Position numbers and translations under genes: made by a program. This document shows, one piece after another, positions 1 through 8,906 of a stretch of DNA of 52,218 nucleotides. The notes below the pieces were generated by a model. The model did no database searches, was not told where the DNA came from, and saw nothing but the letters and a program-made list of their open reading frames with translations. The stretch is taken from assembly GCA_903854655.1 (NCBI GenBank), contig CAINXC010000270.1:1-52218 (forward strand), given 5' to 3'. The DNA is from an uncultured Verrucomicrobiota bacterium. Lineage in GTDB: Bacteria; Verrucomicrobiota; Verrucomicrobiia; Verrucomicrobiales; Verrucomicrobiaceae. Position 1 is the stretch's first letter; each line of letters opens with the position of its first letter.

Positions 1-2
1 CG

Positions 3-2855
3 CCGCCGGTGAGCCGGGCGATGGTGCCCAAGGGCAGGGTGCTGGTGCAGATCTGCGAGCAGGGCGTGCCGGCAGTGAATGCCTGGCCGCCGGAGACGCC
101 CAAGGCGACGGAAACCTACCAGGAGGAGGCCTTTGGCTTCTTCGAGCTGCCGCAGAAGTACGTGGACACGGGGGTGCGTGGCGACCGCCCGAATCCTTCG
201 CTGATGCGGGCGGCGGCGCTGGTGACCCTGCCCAAGGGCAAGCATCGCCTGCTGCTGCGCGGTCGCGGCGCGGCCCATCTGTACGTGGATGGCAAGACAG
301 TTCTGAACAATGCCTTCCCCAAGGTGGACGGCAGCGGCCACGGGCTGGTCGCCAAGCAGGACACGTACCTCAATCTGGGCCCGGATTTTCGTTTCAAGCC
401 CCCGGGCAATGATGAGACCTGGGGTGAGTATGTGAGCGACGGGCGCGAGCATCTGGTGGTGCTGGAGACCATGGTGGGCGGCCTCAGCGGCAAGGCCCGG
501 CGCAGGCCGGAGCTGGGCGAAACCGTGGTCGCTTGGTCGCGTGAGGGCAGCCAGTCGTGGTTGCTGCTGTCGCCGGGACCGCGCGAGGTGGCATACACGG
601 ATGCCGGCTGGGCTGCCTATGAGGCGGAGCGTCGCCCCCATCTGGAAGAAATGAACAGGAAGGCCCGCTCGAACATGCGCGAGCAGAGCAGGCCCTACTG
701 GGACAAGCGCCGCGAGGCGGCCAAGCAGTGGCTGGCAAAGGCCCCGCCCATTGACGCCCCGGCGGTGGGCACCATCGACTTCTTTGTCGAACAGAAGATC
801 GCCGCCGTGGCTGAGCAGAACAAGGCGGGCAGCAAAGGCAGCGTGGATTTCTTCAGGGACGTGCAGCCCCTGCTGGAAGCCAAGTGCATCGAATGCCATC
901 GGGGACCGAAGGCCAAGGGCGGCCTGCGGCTGGATTCTCTGGCGGACGCGCGCAAGGGCGGCAAGTCCGATGGCGCGGCGATCGCGCCCGGCAAGCCGGA
1001 GGACAGCGCGATGCTGACGCGGGTGGCCTCGAAGGCCAGCGACGAGGTCATGCCGCCGAAGGGCGAGCCCTTGTCCGCCAAGGACGTGGCGATGCTTAGC
1101 AACTGGGTTCGTGAAGGCGCGAGCTGGCCTGAATTCAAAGCGGACCACCTGACCCTGAATCCCCCTGCGGATGACCTTTCCTTCCTGCGGCGCGTGACGC
1201 TGGACACGGTGGGCGTGGTGCCTTCGCTGGAGGAGGTCGCCGCCTTCCAAAAGAACCCGGATCGTGCCGCCGTGATTGAGCGCCTCCTGAAGGATTCGCG
1301 CTGGGCAGACCACTGGATGGGCTACTGGCAGGATGTGCTGGCGGAGAACCCCAACATTCTGAACCCCACGCTCAACAACACCGGGCCGTTCCGCTGGTGG
1401 ATCTATGAGTCGCTGCAGGACAACAAGCCGATGGATTTGTTCGTGACCGAACTGGTGCGCATGAAGGGCAGCGAGCGCTTCGGCGGGCCTGCGGGCTTCG
1501 CTGTCGCCTCGCAGAACGACGTGCCGATGGCGGCCAAGGGCACCATCGTCAGCACCGCCTTCCTGGGCGTGGAAATGAAGTGCTCGCGCTGCCACGATTC
1601 GCCCACCGGCAAGTCCCTCCAGGAGGACCTGTTCAGCCTCGCGGCGATGCTTGGCACCAAGGAGATCGAGGTGCCCAAGACCAGCAGCGTGCCGATGGAC
1701 AAGCTGCACGAGGGCGGTCGCAAACCGATGATCCAGGTGACTCTGCAGCCCGGCACCAAGGTGCAGCCCAAGTGGCCCTTCAGCGAGTTCTGCGACGCGG
1801 GCACGGCGAGCCTGGCGCAGGACCCGAATGATCCGCGCGACCGGCTGGCGGCGCTGATCACCGCACCGCAGAACGAACGCTTCGCCCAGGTGGTCGCCAA
1901 CCGCGTCTGGGCGCGCTTCATGGGGCGCGGCATTGTCGAGCCCATTGCAGACTGGGAAAAGGGCAGGCCGACCCATCCTGAGCTGCTGCGCTGGCTCGGC
2001 CGCGAACTGGTGAGCGGAGGCTACGACGTAAAGCACCTGGCCCGCCTCATTCTCAACTCCAAGGCCTACCAGCGCGCCACCGACCAGGCCTTGAAGGAAA
2101 CCAGCCCCCTGTACACCTCGCCCGCACCCCGTCGCCTGGAGGCCGAGCAGATTGTGGATTCGCTGTTCTTCGCGACCGGCAAGCCCTTCAAAACCGAGGA
2201 GGTGAGCCTCGACATCGACGGCCAGCGCGATCTCAACAACTCGCTGACTTTGGGACAGCCGCGCCGCAGTTGGATGCTGACCTCCACCTCCAACGAGCGC
2301 GACCGCCCCAGCCTGGCCCTGCCGCGCATCCAGGCGGTGGCCGATGTGCTGGGCGCTTTTGGCTGGCGGGGTTCACGCCAGGACCCGCTGACCACCCGCG
2401 ACCAGGCGCCGAACGTGCTGCAGCCCGCCATCCTGTCGAACGGCACGGTCGGCATCTGGCTCACCCGGCTGAGCGATGACCACGGCGTGACTTCGCTGGC
2501 CCTGCAGGACCAGCCCCTGGACAAGCTCATTGACGCCCTGTTCCTGAAGCTGCTCACCCGCCTGCCCACCGCCGAGGAGAAGGCCCTGTACACGACGCAT
2601 CTGGCGGAAGGCTATGAGTCGCGCCGTGTCTCAGCCCCGCCGCCCATTGCCAGCAGCGGCGAGCGCAAGCCGGAGAAGTACGTCTCCTGGAGCAACCACC
2701 TGGATGGCGAGGCCACCATCGTCCGCCAGGCCCAGGAGACCGCCGCCCGTCGCGGCGACCCGCCCACCGGCCGCCTGAGCGCGGGCTGGCGCCAGCGCAT
2801 GGAGGACGTGCTGTGGGCCATGCTCAACGCGCCCGAGTGGGAGTTCAGTCCTTGA
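3..2855 (+). CDS. PSCyt1/DUF1549/DUF1553 planctomycete-type cytochrome protein, 5' partial
   Basis: Large exported protein of the planctomycete-cytochrome family, whose members usually pair with a DUF1501 protein; the exact reaction is unknown. The frame is open to the window edge and no signal peptide is visible, so the true start lies upstream; a GTG at 9 is only the first in-window start codon. Residue numbers are from that GTG. Residues about 60-160 look like a PA14/carbohydrate-binding fold. A CIECH heme motif (C293, C296, H297) sits in a PSCyt1 domain at about 280-375. DUF1549 (about 395-560) holds a second CSRCH motif (C525, C528, H529). DUF1553 fills the C-terminal third, with the typical NRVWARFMGRGIVEP segment. 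The DUF1501 partner lies 600 bp downstream beyond a toxin-antitoxin pair. The divergent ccs operon nearby could supply heme attachment (inference). Confidence 0.88.
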   Translation, partial: PPVSRAMVPKGRVLVQICEQGVPAVNAWPPETPKATETYQEEAFGFFELPQKYVDTGVRGDRPNPSLMRAAALVTLPKGKHRLLLRGRGAAHLYVDGKTVLNNAFPKVDGSGHGLVAKQDTYLNLGPDFRFKPPGNDETWGEYVSDGREHLVVLETMVGGLSGKARRRPELGETVVAWSREGSQSWLLLSPGPREVAYTDAGWAAYEAERRPHLEEMNRKARSNMREQSRPYWDKRREAAKQWLAKAPPIDAPAVGTIDFFVEQKIAAVAEQNKAGSKGSVDFFRDVQPLLEAKCIECHRGPKAKGGLRLDSLADARKGGKSDGAAIAPGKPEDSAMLTRVASKASDEVMPPKGEPLSAKDVAMLSNWVREGASWPEFKADHLTLNPPADDLSFLRRVTLDTVGVVPSLEEVAAFQKNPDRAAVIERLLKDSRWADHWMGYWQDVLAENPNILNPTLNNTGPFRWWIYESLQDNKPMDLFVTELVRMKGSERFGGPAGFAVASQNDVPMAAKGTIVSTAFLGVEMKCSRCHDSPTGKSLQEDLFSLAAMLGTKEIEVPKTSSVPMDKLHEGGRKPMIQVTLQPGTKVQPKWPFSEFCDAGTASLAQDPNDPRDRLAALITAPQNERFAQVVANRVWARFMGRGIVEPIADWEKGRPTHPELLRWLGRELVSGGYDVKHLARLILNSKAYQRATDQALKETSPLYTSPAPRRLEAEQIVDSLFFATGKPFKTEEVSLDIDGQRDLNNSLTLGQPRRSWMLTSTSNERDRPSLALPRIQAVADVLGAFGWRGSRQDPLTTRDQAPNVLQPAILSNGTVGIWLTRLSDDHGVTSLALQDQPLDKLIDALFLKLLTRLPTAEEKALYTTHLAEGYESRRVSAPPPIASSGERKPEKYVSWSNHLDGEATIVRQAQETAARRGDPPTGRLSAGWRQRMEDVLWAMLNAPEWEFSP

Positions 2856-2901
2856 GGCAGGGGAAATTGTCCGGTACAATCATTCGAACACATCCGATCC
2901 C

Positions 2902-3132
2902 ATGCCTGCGACAGTCGAATCCGTTTTGAGTCTGGCCATGACGCTTTCCGAGCAAGATCGCGTCGTTGTCGCTGAACAACTCATCGAAAGCGTGCCCCAT
3001 TCTGATCACGATTTGTCCGATGAAATGAAATCCACTCTGGACCGCCGGTGGGAGGAGATTGTGTCGGGCAAGGTGAAATGTAGAGATGCTTTCGAGGTGT
3101 TGGCGGAACTGCGAGCGAAATACAATGTATGA
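2902..3132 (+). CDS. addiction-module antitoxin (TIGR02574-like)
   Basis: A 76-residue protein whose sequence (SLAMTLSEQDRVVVAEQLIES near the N-terminus, split here as SLAMTLSEQDR and VVVAEQLIES; RRWEEIVSGKV in the middle) resembles the short helical 'putative addiction module component' antitoxins that neutralise RelE/ParE toxins. It starts at ATG 2902. Its stop (3130-3132) lies inside the first codons of the toxin gene, an 8-nt overlap that implies translational coupling, the usual arrangement for these pairs. Autoregulation is expected for the family, but I see no clear operator. The pair sits between two genes that normally travel together. Confidence 0.8.
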   Translation: MPATVESVLSLAMTLSEQDRVVVAEQLIESVPHSDHDLSDEMKSTLDRRWEEIVSGKVKCRDAFEVLAELRAKYNV

Positions 3133-3436
3133 CCTCCGCACCCATGCCGAAGCGGACATCGAGCTTGATGAAGCCCTTCGCTACCTCTCCGAACGCACGC
3201 TTTGGCAGGCGACGCGCTTTGCAGATGCGCTCCATACAGCACTCAAGCAAATTCGGACGCGCCCCGAGGGGAGCCATTTTGTTTGGCGTGAATTTCGCCG
3301 CTACAACATTAATGGCTTCTCATATGCCCTCATTTATCGCCAGCAAGGCCGCGAGGTTTTTGTGATCGCCGTGATGCACCAGAAGCGCCACCCCGATTAC
3401 TGGAAGCATCGAATCGAAGACGACAGCAATAGTTAG
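3125..3436 (+). CDS. RelE/ParE-family toxin
   Basis: A 103-residue basic protein starting at the ATG at 3125. An in-frame start at 3086 also exists, but it would run far into the antitoxin gene and adds residues outside the family. The pattern is typical of ParE/RelE plasmid-stabilisation toxins: an N-terminal strand with AEADIELDEALRYL, central TRPEGSHFVWREFRRYNI, the hydrophobic strand FSYALIYRQQGREVFVIAVMHQKRHPDYW, here read in pieces as YALIYR, VFVIAVMHQ and KRHPDYWKHR. RelE relatives cleave ribosome-bound mRNA and ParE relatives poison gyrase; sequence alone does not decide which. It overlaps the antitoxin by 8 nt. Confidence 0.82.
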   Translation: MYDLRTHAEADIELDEALRYLSERTLWQATRFADALHTALKQIRTRPEGSHFVWREFRRYNINGFSYALIYRQQGREVFVIAVMHQKRHPDYWKHRIEDDSNS

Positions 3437-3451
3437 TCATTTCAACACACC

Positions 3452-4717
3452 ATGAAACGCCGCCAGTTCCTCACGCACGCTGCCGCCTATGGCGCGGCAC
3501 CCCTGATTGCCAATGCCACGCCGGTGGTGATGCCGAAGGGCAAGGCCGAGCACTGCATCTTCCTCTGGCTGGGCGGGGGCATGGCGCAGATCGACACCTT
3601 TGACCCCAAGGACCTGGGGGACAACACCGGCAAGCCGAGCAAGCCCGGCTCCCTCTACAAGTCCATCGACACCGCCGTGAAGGGCGTGCGCGTGACCGAG
3701 CACCTGGGCAAGACCGCGCGGATGCTGGATCGCATGACCATTCTGCGCACGGTGAACCACCACGTCATTGATGAGCACGCGTTCGCGACCAACATCGTGC
3801 ACACGGGGCGTATGATCTCCGGCAACGTGGTGTACCCCTCGTTGGGCTCGATCATCGCCAACCAGCGCGGGGCGGCCTCGGCGGACGTGCCCGCCTACAT
3901 CCTGATCGGCTACCCGAACGTGAGCCGCGGCCCAGGCTTCCTGGGTTCCAAGAACGGCTACGTGTACCTCACCGACACGAACACCGGGCCTGCGGGGTTC
4001 ACCCGGCCCGAGTTCGTGGACGAGCAGCGCTCGGAGGCGCGGCAGGCCCTCTTGAAGCCGCTGATGGATCGTGCGCCGAAGGATTCGGTGGAGGCCGATT
4101 ACAAGGTGGCGCAGCAGCAGGCCCTGCGGCTGGCCGGGCCGAAGTTCATGCGGCACTTCAACCTCAAGGAGGAGCCGGATGCGCTGCGCAACGAGTACGG
4201 CGGCGAGTTCGGCCAGCGCTGCCTGCTGGCGCGCAGGCTGGTGCAGGCGGGGGTGCGCTTTATTGAAGTGTCCCACAACCTGAACTTCATGAACGGCACC
4301 GGCTGGGACATTCACAACGAAGGCTACAAGAACCAGCACCTGCTGATCCAGGAGCTCGACACCGCCCTGGCCGCGCTCACCCGCGACCTGGAATCGAAGG
4401 GCATGCTCGACAAGACGCTCATCGTCGTGGGCACCGAGTTTGGCCGCCCGCCGGAGTTCGACGGTCGCGGCGGTCGCGGCCACCAGGGCACGGCGTTTTC
4501 GATGGTGCTGGCCGGCGGCGGCCTGAAGCACGGCGGCACCTATGGCGTGACGGATGACCTGGCGAAGAAGGTCGTGGAGAACCCCGTCTCAGTCCCTGAT
4601 TTCCACGCGACCATCCACGCCGCGATGGGCATTGATCCCGCCAAGGAATTGATGGACGGCTCCCGCCCCGTGCCGATCACGGACGGCGGCAAGCCGGTGG
4701 CTGCGTTGTTTGGGTGA
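3452..4717 (+). CDS. DUF1501 family protein with Tat-like leader
   Basis: A 421-residue DUF1501 protein, a family with an alkaline-phosphatase/sulfatase-like fold and unknown substrate, common in PVC bacteria and normally encoded next to PSCyt1/DUF1549/DUF1553 genes. The N-terminus [18 protein letters not shown] has an RRxFL Tat-like motif. Family hallmarks seen: [17 protein letters not shown] near residue 40, [12 protein letters not shown], and [10 protein letters not shown] followed by [10 protein letters not shown] near 330-350, in the region that carries the metal-binding positions. It starts 15 nt after the toxin stop and so may share its transcript. The stop (4715-4717) is 2 nt from the convergent ccsA stop. 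Confidence 0.88.
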   Translation: MKRRQFLTHAAAYGAAPLIANATPVVMPKGKAEHCIFLWLGGGMAQIDTFDPKDLGDNTGKPSKPGSLYKSIDTAVKGVRVTEHLGKTARMLDRMTILRTVNHHVIDEHAFATNIVHTGRMISGNVVYPSLGSIIANQRGAASADVPAYILIGYPNVSRGPGFLGSKNGYVYLTDTNTGPAGFTRPEFVDEQRSEARQALLKPLMDRAPKDSVEADYKVAQQQALRLAGPKFMRHFNLKEEPDALRNEYGGEFGQRCLLARRLVQAGVRFIEVSHNLNFMNGTGWDIHNEGYKNQHLLIQELDTALAALTRDLESKGMLDKTLIVVGTEFGRPPEFDGRGGRGHQGTAFSMVLAGGGLKHGGTYGVTDDLAKKVVENPVSVPDFHATIHAAMGIDPAKELMDGSRPVPITDGGKPVAALFG

Positions 4718-4719
4718 TT

Positions 4720-6708
4720 CTATTGCGCCCCGACCGGCAGCGCCGCATCCGCTCCCACTTTGTGTGAGGAGCGGCCGGCGACCTTGAGGACGCCCGCGTA
4801 CAGCAGGAACAGCCCTTGCAGGCCCCAGTACACGGCGAGCCAGAACCACACGCCCGCCGTCTCGCCATAGGCGTGCAGGCCCACGCCGAGCTGGTTTACG
4901 CCGAACCAGGAGAACACCACGATCATGCCCAGCACGACACAGGCGGCGTGCAGGCCGATTTCCTTGATGTAGCCGCCCAGCCGCGCATGGAGAATGATCA
5001 GGCACATAAGCACGATCATCAGCGCGCCGTTTTCCTTCGGGTCCCAGCCCCAGAAGCGGCCCCAGCTATAGTTCGCCCAGATGCCGCCCAGGATGGTGCC
5101 CACCAGCGACAGGAACACGCCGGCGGCGACAAAGCCATAGGCCATGCGGGTGAGGCCGCGCGCGTTCTCGTCGCCGCCCTTGATGAAGCCGAACAGGCGG
5201 CGCACAAAGTAGGTCTGCGACAGCAGCGCCGCCACCATGGAGGCGGAGTAGCCCAGGTTCACCATCGGCACATGGGTGGCCAGCCAGAAGTTGGTGATCA
5301 GCACCGCCTCAAGCTGCCGCATCGTGTCCATGCCTTCCATGGTCTCGAAGCGGATGGAAAGGAACATGCCCACGGTCCCGGCCAGGGCGGCGATCAACAG
5401 GCCGAGCTGGTTCTTGGTGAGCCACTCGGCGATCAGGCCGAACAGCGCGGCGGTGGTGGTGATGAACAGGATGGTCTCGTACAGGGTCGTGATGGGCGGG
5501 CGCTGCATGATCACGCAGCGGATGACGATGCCGGTGACGCTGAGGATGGTGGCGGCGGAAAGCATCATCCAGGAGCCGAAACGCAGCTTGCCCGCCCAGC
5601 CGGAATCGGGCGAGGACCAGGTGATCGCGAGCAGGATGAAGCCGAGGAAGAAGCAGATGAGGGCATAGTAGAAGTACTCGGCCTGCAAGTAGTGCTCCTC
5701 CAGGTTGATGAACTGCCCTTCGCCACGGGCCGACGCCGCTGTCTTGATGTTGTCGGCCAGCGTCTTCAGGCTGGTCTTGAACTTGGCCGGGTCGCCCGCA
5801 TTCAGGTAAAGGTCTTCATAACTGGCCAGCCAGGCGAGATCGGCAGCCGTGGGCGCCTTGCCCTGGATGGCGCCCATGATGATCCAGCCGGGGCCGTGCC
5901 AGGCTTCGGAGGCACCGGGCGGCGGCGGGAACAGGCGCAGGCTCAGCTCCTGGCTGCCGCTCATCATGCCGCCCAGGGCGCCACGGATCACTTCCATGAG
6001 CCAGGGGTTCTGCATGGGCGCGGCCGATTCGGGGTGCTGCGCGAGGTAGTCCACCAGCGCGGGCAGTGTCTTCGACAGGCGCACCGGCGGCCCCTCGTTG
6101 CCCTTCAGGATTTCCGCAGGCACCGCCTTCAGGTCCGCGCCAAAGGGCTTCGCCACGAAATCGAAGTGGGTCGCCAGCATCTCGTAATCGAGGAAATTGA
6201 CACCCAGATTCGCGATCATGTTCTGCACGGCGCTGGTTTTTTTGGGGTCGGTGCGCTGAATCTCCTGAATCTCCTTCATCTTGTCCATCAGCGCCTGGCG
6301 GCCGGGCAGGAGCTCGTTGTAGGAGTAGCGGTCGCGCTTGCCCTTGTTCTCAGTGGGAAGGCCGATTTGGGTGATCGCCTCGGAGTTGTCCACCACGAAC
6401 ACCGGCATGTCCTTCGACAGCTCGGGGCGCAGCCAGGTGACTGCCATCCATTCCAGCGCGGAGAGCGTTTCCTTCTGCTTGGTGTCCGGGTTCAGGAAGG
6501 AAATCGTGCGTTTGCCGGAGAAGCGCAGCAGGCGGTAGCGCGCCAGCGTGTCCAGCGGCTTGAGGCGGCCGGCCTCCTGCACGGGAATCGAGGCGAGGGT
6601 GGCGATCACCTCCTTGTCGCGCAGCGTGGACAGGGCGGCGGGGGAGGGGGCGTCTGCGGCGCGCAGCGTCGAGGCGAGGAGCAGGGCGAAGGCAAAGAGC
6701 TTTTTCAT
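4720..6708 (-). CDS. ccsA: cytochrome c biogenesis protein CcsA/ResC-like, heme handling
   Basis: Membrane component of System II cytochrome c maturation, which carries heme across the membrane for attachment to CxxCH motifs. The hallmark tryptophan-rich WWD segment is present (WGRFWGWDPKENGAL), followed by membrane helices with conserved histidines (LHARLGG; GLHAACV; GLHAYGE), which in the family ligate heme. Odd: the protein is 662 residues, about twice a typical CcsA. Roughly the first 350 residues (after signal-like MKKLFAFALLLASTLRA) are soluble and probably periplasmic, before several transmembrane segments. Last gene of the minus-strand cluster, 21 nt after resB. Its heme-protein clients could include the CxxCH protein at the window start. 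Confidence 0.85.
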   Translation of the reverse strand: MKKLFAFALLLASTLRAADAPSPAALSTLRDKEVIATLASIPVQEAGRLKPLDTLARYRLLRFSGKRTISFLNPDTKQKETLSALEWMAVTWLRPELSKDMPVFVVDNSEAITQIGLPTENKGKRDRYSYNELLPGRQALMDKMKEIQEIQRTDPKKTSAVQNMIANLGVNFLDYEMLATHFDFVAKPFGADLKAVPAEILKGNEGPPVRLSKTLPALVDYLAQHPESAAPMQNPWLMEVIRGALGGMMSGSQELSLRLFPPPPGASEAWHGPGWIIMGAIQGKAPTAADLAWLASYEDLYLNAGDPAKFKTSLKTLADNIKTAASARGEGQFINLEEHYLQAEYFYYALICFFLGFILLAITWSSPDSGWAGKLRFGSWMMLSAATILSVTGIVIRCVIMQRPPITTLYETILFITTTAALFGLIAEWLTKNQLGLLIAALAGTVGMFLSIRFETMEGMDTMRQLEAVLITNFWLATHVPMVNLGYSASMVAALLSQTYFVRRLFGFIKGGDENARGLTRMAYGFVAAGVFLSLVGTILGGIWANYSWGRFWGWDPKENGALMIVLMCLIILHARLGGYIKEIGLHAACVVLGMIVVFSWFGVNQLGVGLHAYGETAGVWFWLAVYWGLQGLFLLYAGVLKVAGRSSHKVGADAALPVGAQ

Positions 6709-6729
6709 GGCGGTGAGGGGACGTGAGAG

Positions 6730-7962
6730 TTACGCGGCTGCATGCTTGGCCGCGCGTTGCATGAACTTCCGCAGCATGCTGATGAAGTGGATGAGCAGGC
6801 CGATGGCGACGGCGATGCAGGCGTAGAGCGGCCACTGGTCCGAGGGGTTTTGCACCACGGCGAAAACGGACTGCTTCACGGGGTTGGTGCCGCTTTGATC
6901 CATGCTGAAGCTGGCCTGGAAGAGCACGTAGCCGCTGTCGCGCAGGGGCTCGTTCATCTTGATCACCTTCTTCTCCTCGTGCCCGCCGGAAATCTTGGTC
7001 ACCTGGCTGCTGAACTTGCGCGCCCGCTCCGTGCCGGGGTGCACTTCGCGCTCGAACTTGTCGAGCTTCACGGCGAAGGGCAGGTGCCAGCGCTCGCGGG
7101 TCAGGTCGATGAGGAAGGTCTTGCCGTCCACCTTCACCGTCCAGGGGGCGCCCTCGGCACCCCAGAGAAGGCCCTTTTGCACCGTGCCCGCCTTGTCCTT
7201 CACCGAGGCGTAGATGCCGTCGATGTTCTGCTCGGCGGTGGTGTTGTAGGGCTTCGGTTGCAGGAAGTAGCCGTCCACTGCTTCGCGGCTTTCGGTGCCG
7301 TCCGCACGCTGCGGCTCGCAGTTGTCGGCGTAGTTCATCACCGTCAGTTCAAAAGGCAGGCCGGCGTTGGTGAAGGTGCGGGCTTTGCCGGTGGTCTTCT
7401 CCGGCGTCAGGTCGCGGAACAGATCGTCGTGAATCACCAGCACCGAGCGTTTGCCGTCCTTCGCCGGCGGATCGATCTGCTCGATCTCGATCACGCGGTG
7501 GTGGTAGCTCTGGAACTCATCGGAAGTCTGGCCTTCGAGCAGCGCCAGGTTGCCCTCCTTTTTGAAGCCGAACTCCACCGCGCCGGCGATCAGCATGAAG
7601 ACGATGGAAAAGTGCGCGATGATCACGCCCACCGTGCGCGGGCTCTTGCGGATGCGCACCAGGCCGCCGCAGATCATGGTGATGGTCAGCAGCGTCATCG
7701 ACAGCAGGCCGCCGGGGAAGAGCACCGGCAGGCTCATGTCCTTGGCCTGCACGCTCATCGCCCGCAGGCAGCCGCCCAGGTCGATGCTGGTGATGTACCA
7801 GGACTCAAAGTACTTCTTCTGCGATTCCAGCAGCCCGTGCTCCACCTGCTCGAGCGTGCCGAGGAAGGTGATCAGGAGCAGGCAGATCAGCAGCGTCGTC
7901 GCCAGCCCAAAGGAGCAGAAGAAGGCGAACACACGGGCGGGAAATGAGGTGGGTTTGGGCAC
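6730..7962 (-). CDS. resB: ResB/Ccs1-like cytochrome c synthase subunit
   Basis: A 410-residue ResB-like partner of CcsA in System II cytochrome c maturation. An N-terminal transmembrane helix (about 10-35) is followed by two more helices near 80-140 with GGLVRIRKSPRTVG and AHFSIVFMLIAGAVEFG, a large periplasmic region, and a final helix (about 375-395). The KMNEPLRDSGYVLFQASF region is a strong family signature. It lies 21 nt upstream of ccsA and 50 nt downstream of the lipoprotein gene on the same strand, so the three probably form one operon. Confidence 0.85.
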   Translation of the reverse strand: MPKPTSFPARVFAFFCSFGLATTLLICLLLITFLGTLEQVEHGLLESQKKYFESWYITSIDLGGCLRAMSVQAKDMSLPVLFPGGLLSMTLLTITMICGGLVRIRKSPRTVGVIIAHFSIVFMLIAGAVEFGFKKEGNLALLEGQTSDEFQSYHHRVIEIEQIDPPAKDGKRSVLVIHDDLFRDLTPEKTTGKARTFTNAGLPFELTVMNYADNCEPQRADGTESREAVDGYFLQPKPYNTTAEQNIDGIYASVKDKAGTVQKGLLWGAEGAPWTVKVDGKTFLIDLTRERWHLPFAVKLDKFEREVHPGTERARKFSSQVTKISGGHEEKKVIKMNEPLRDSGYVLFQASFSMDQSGTNPVKQSVFAVVQNPSDQWPLYACIAVAIGLLIHFISMLRKFMQRAAKHAAA

Positions 7963-8012
7963 GGCGGTGAGGGAAAGGGTGAAAGAGAAAAATTAGAAAC
8001 GGGAAACGATCT

Positions 8013-8657
8013 TCAATGCGAGGGCACTTTCTCCGTCTTGCCACGGAACTGCACGGAGGCGCAGAAGGCGTCGAAGGCGGCGGTGTTCTGGTCCACCAGT
8101 TCCTTGGGGCCGGTCATTTTCACGAAAATCGTCAGCTCCGGCGCCTGCTGGATCAGGCCCAGCAGACGGTAGCCGGTCTTGGCGGATTCCGCGCCCATGC
8201 CCTTGAAGGCGCCATCGACGACCACGAAGTGGGATTCGCCGCCCATCAGCGGCTTGCGCGGCAGCTTGTCGATCTCCGCATCGGTGAGCGGCGGCTGGCC
8301 CATCTGCGTCCGCCAGCGGTTGATGTTGGCCACCAGGCCGCCTGCGGGCCCTGGCATGGCGGAGAGGTAGCACTCGCCCTCGTCAGCCGGGCCGAATTTG
8401 AAGTCGATGAGCCGCATCTGGCTGGCCCTGCCCTCCTTCCACCCCTCCGGCGATTTCCACACCAGCGGGTTCTCCTTCGGCTCGTTCTTGTCCTCGTCGA
8501 AGAAGCGGGCGGAACTGGGCACGTCAGGAGAGGGTTTGCGGGCGTAGGTGGAGACTTCGCGCGTTTCCGTGATCTCCATGCGCTCCTCCACCCGCTTGCA
8601 GGCAGGCAGGGTGGCAAGGACGAGGCACAGGGCCGCGTGGCGGGGAATGAACTTCAT
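8013..8657 (-). CDS. lipoprotein preceding the ccs operon
   Basis: A 214-residue protein of unknown function. The ATG at 8657 is chosen over an upstream in-frame start at 8981 because it gives a clean signal peptide (MKFIPRHAALCLVLATLPAC) with a lipobox ending at Cys20. The rest is soluble and probably periplasmic; SPEGWKEGRASQMRLIDFK and the late segment LTIFVKMTGPKELV suggest a small mixed alpha/beta domain. It is the first gene of the lipoprotein-resB-ccsA cluster, so a role linked to cytochrome maturation is plausible but is inference from position only. Confidence 0.75.
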   Translation of the reverse strand: MKFIPRHAALCLVLATLPACKRVEERMEITETREVSTYARKPSPDVPSSARFFDEDKNEPKENPLVWKSPEGWKEGRASQMRLIDFKFGPADEGECYLSAMPGPAGGLVANINRWRTQMGQPPLTDAEIDKLPRKPLMGGESHFVVVDGAFKGMGAESAKTGYRLLGLIQQAPELTIFVKMTGPKELVDQNTAAFDAFCASVQFRGKTEKVPSH

Positions 8658-8906
8658 GTGTGGTAAGGGAACGTAATGAACAGGCGATTCTTTGGCCGAT
8701 GACCCGACACACCAGGCAAGGCCGAAAAAAGGGGCCGGACCGTAGCAGGCGTTTGCCGGAAGCAAAGCGCCGTTGTGGCGGATTGAACGGTGGCTCCCGG
8801 GGGGTACGTGCCGGGAAACAACCCTGTCGCAATAGGGTTCGATCTTTTCGGATCGACAAATTTCCAGAAAAGGTGTAACAGTTAAGGCGATACCGGGTTT
8901 ATACCC
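8658..8906. other. divergent intergenic region with a small hairpin
   Basis: This 249-bp gap separates the minus-strand lipoprotein-resB-ccsA cluster from the plus-strand secreted-protein gene, so it must hold both promoters. A 6-bp hairpin (TCGATC 8839-8844, loop TTTTCG, GATCGA 8851-8856) lies about 50 bp before the start at 8907. I cannot identify promoter hexamers with confidence. Confidence 0.3.

Noticed and set aside
3437..4531. 364-residue minus frame opposite the DUF1501 gene
   Set aside because: Low-complexity His/Arg/Val-rich translation; the plus strand has DUF1501 signatures.
4816..6726. 636-residue open frame opposite ccsA
   Set aside because: Its His/Gln/Arg/Gly-rich composition without domains is the shadow of a high-GC gene; the minus strand has clear CcsA motifs.
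6742..7947. 401-residue open frame opposite resB
   Set aside because: No motif or signal peptide; ResB on the other strand explains the region.
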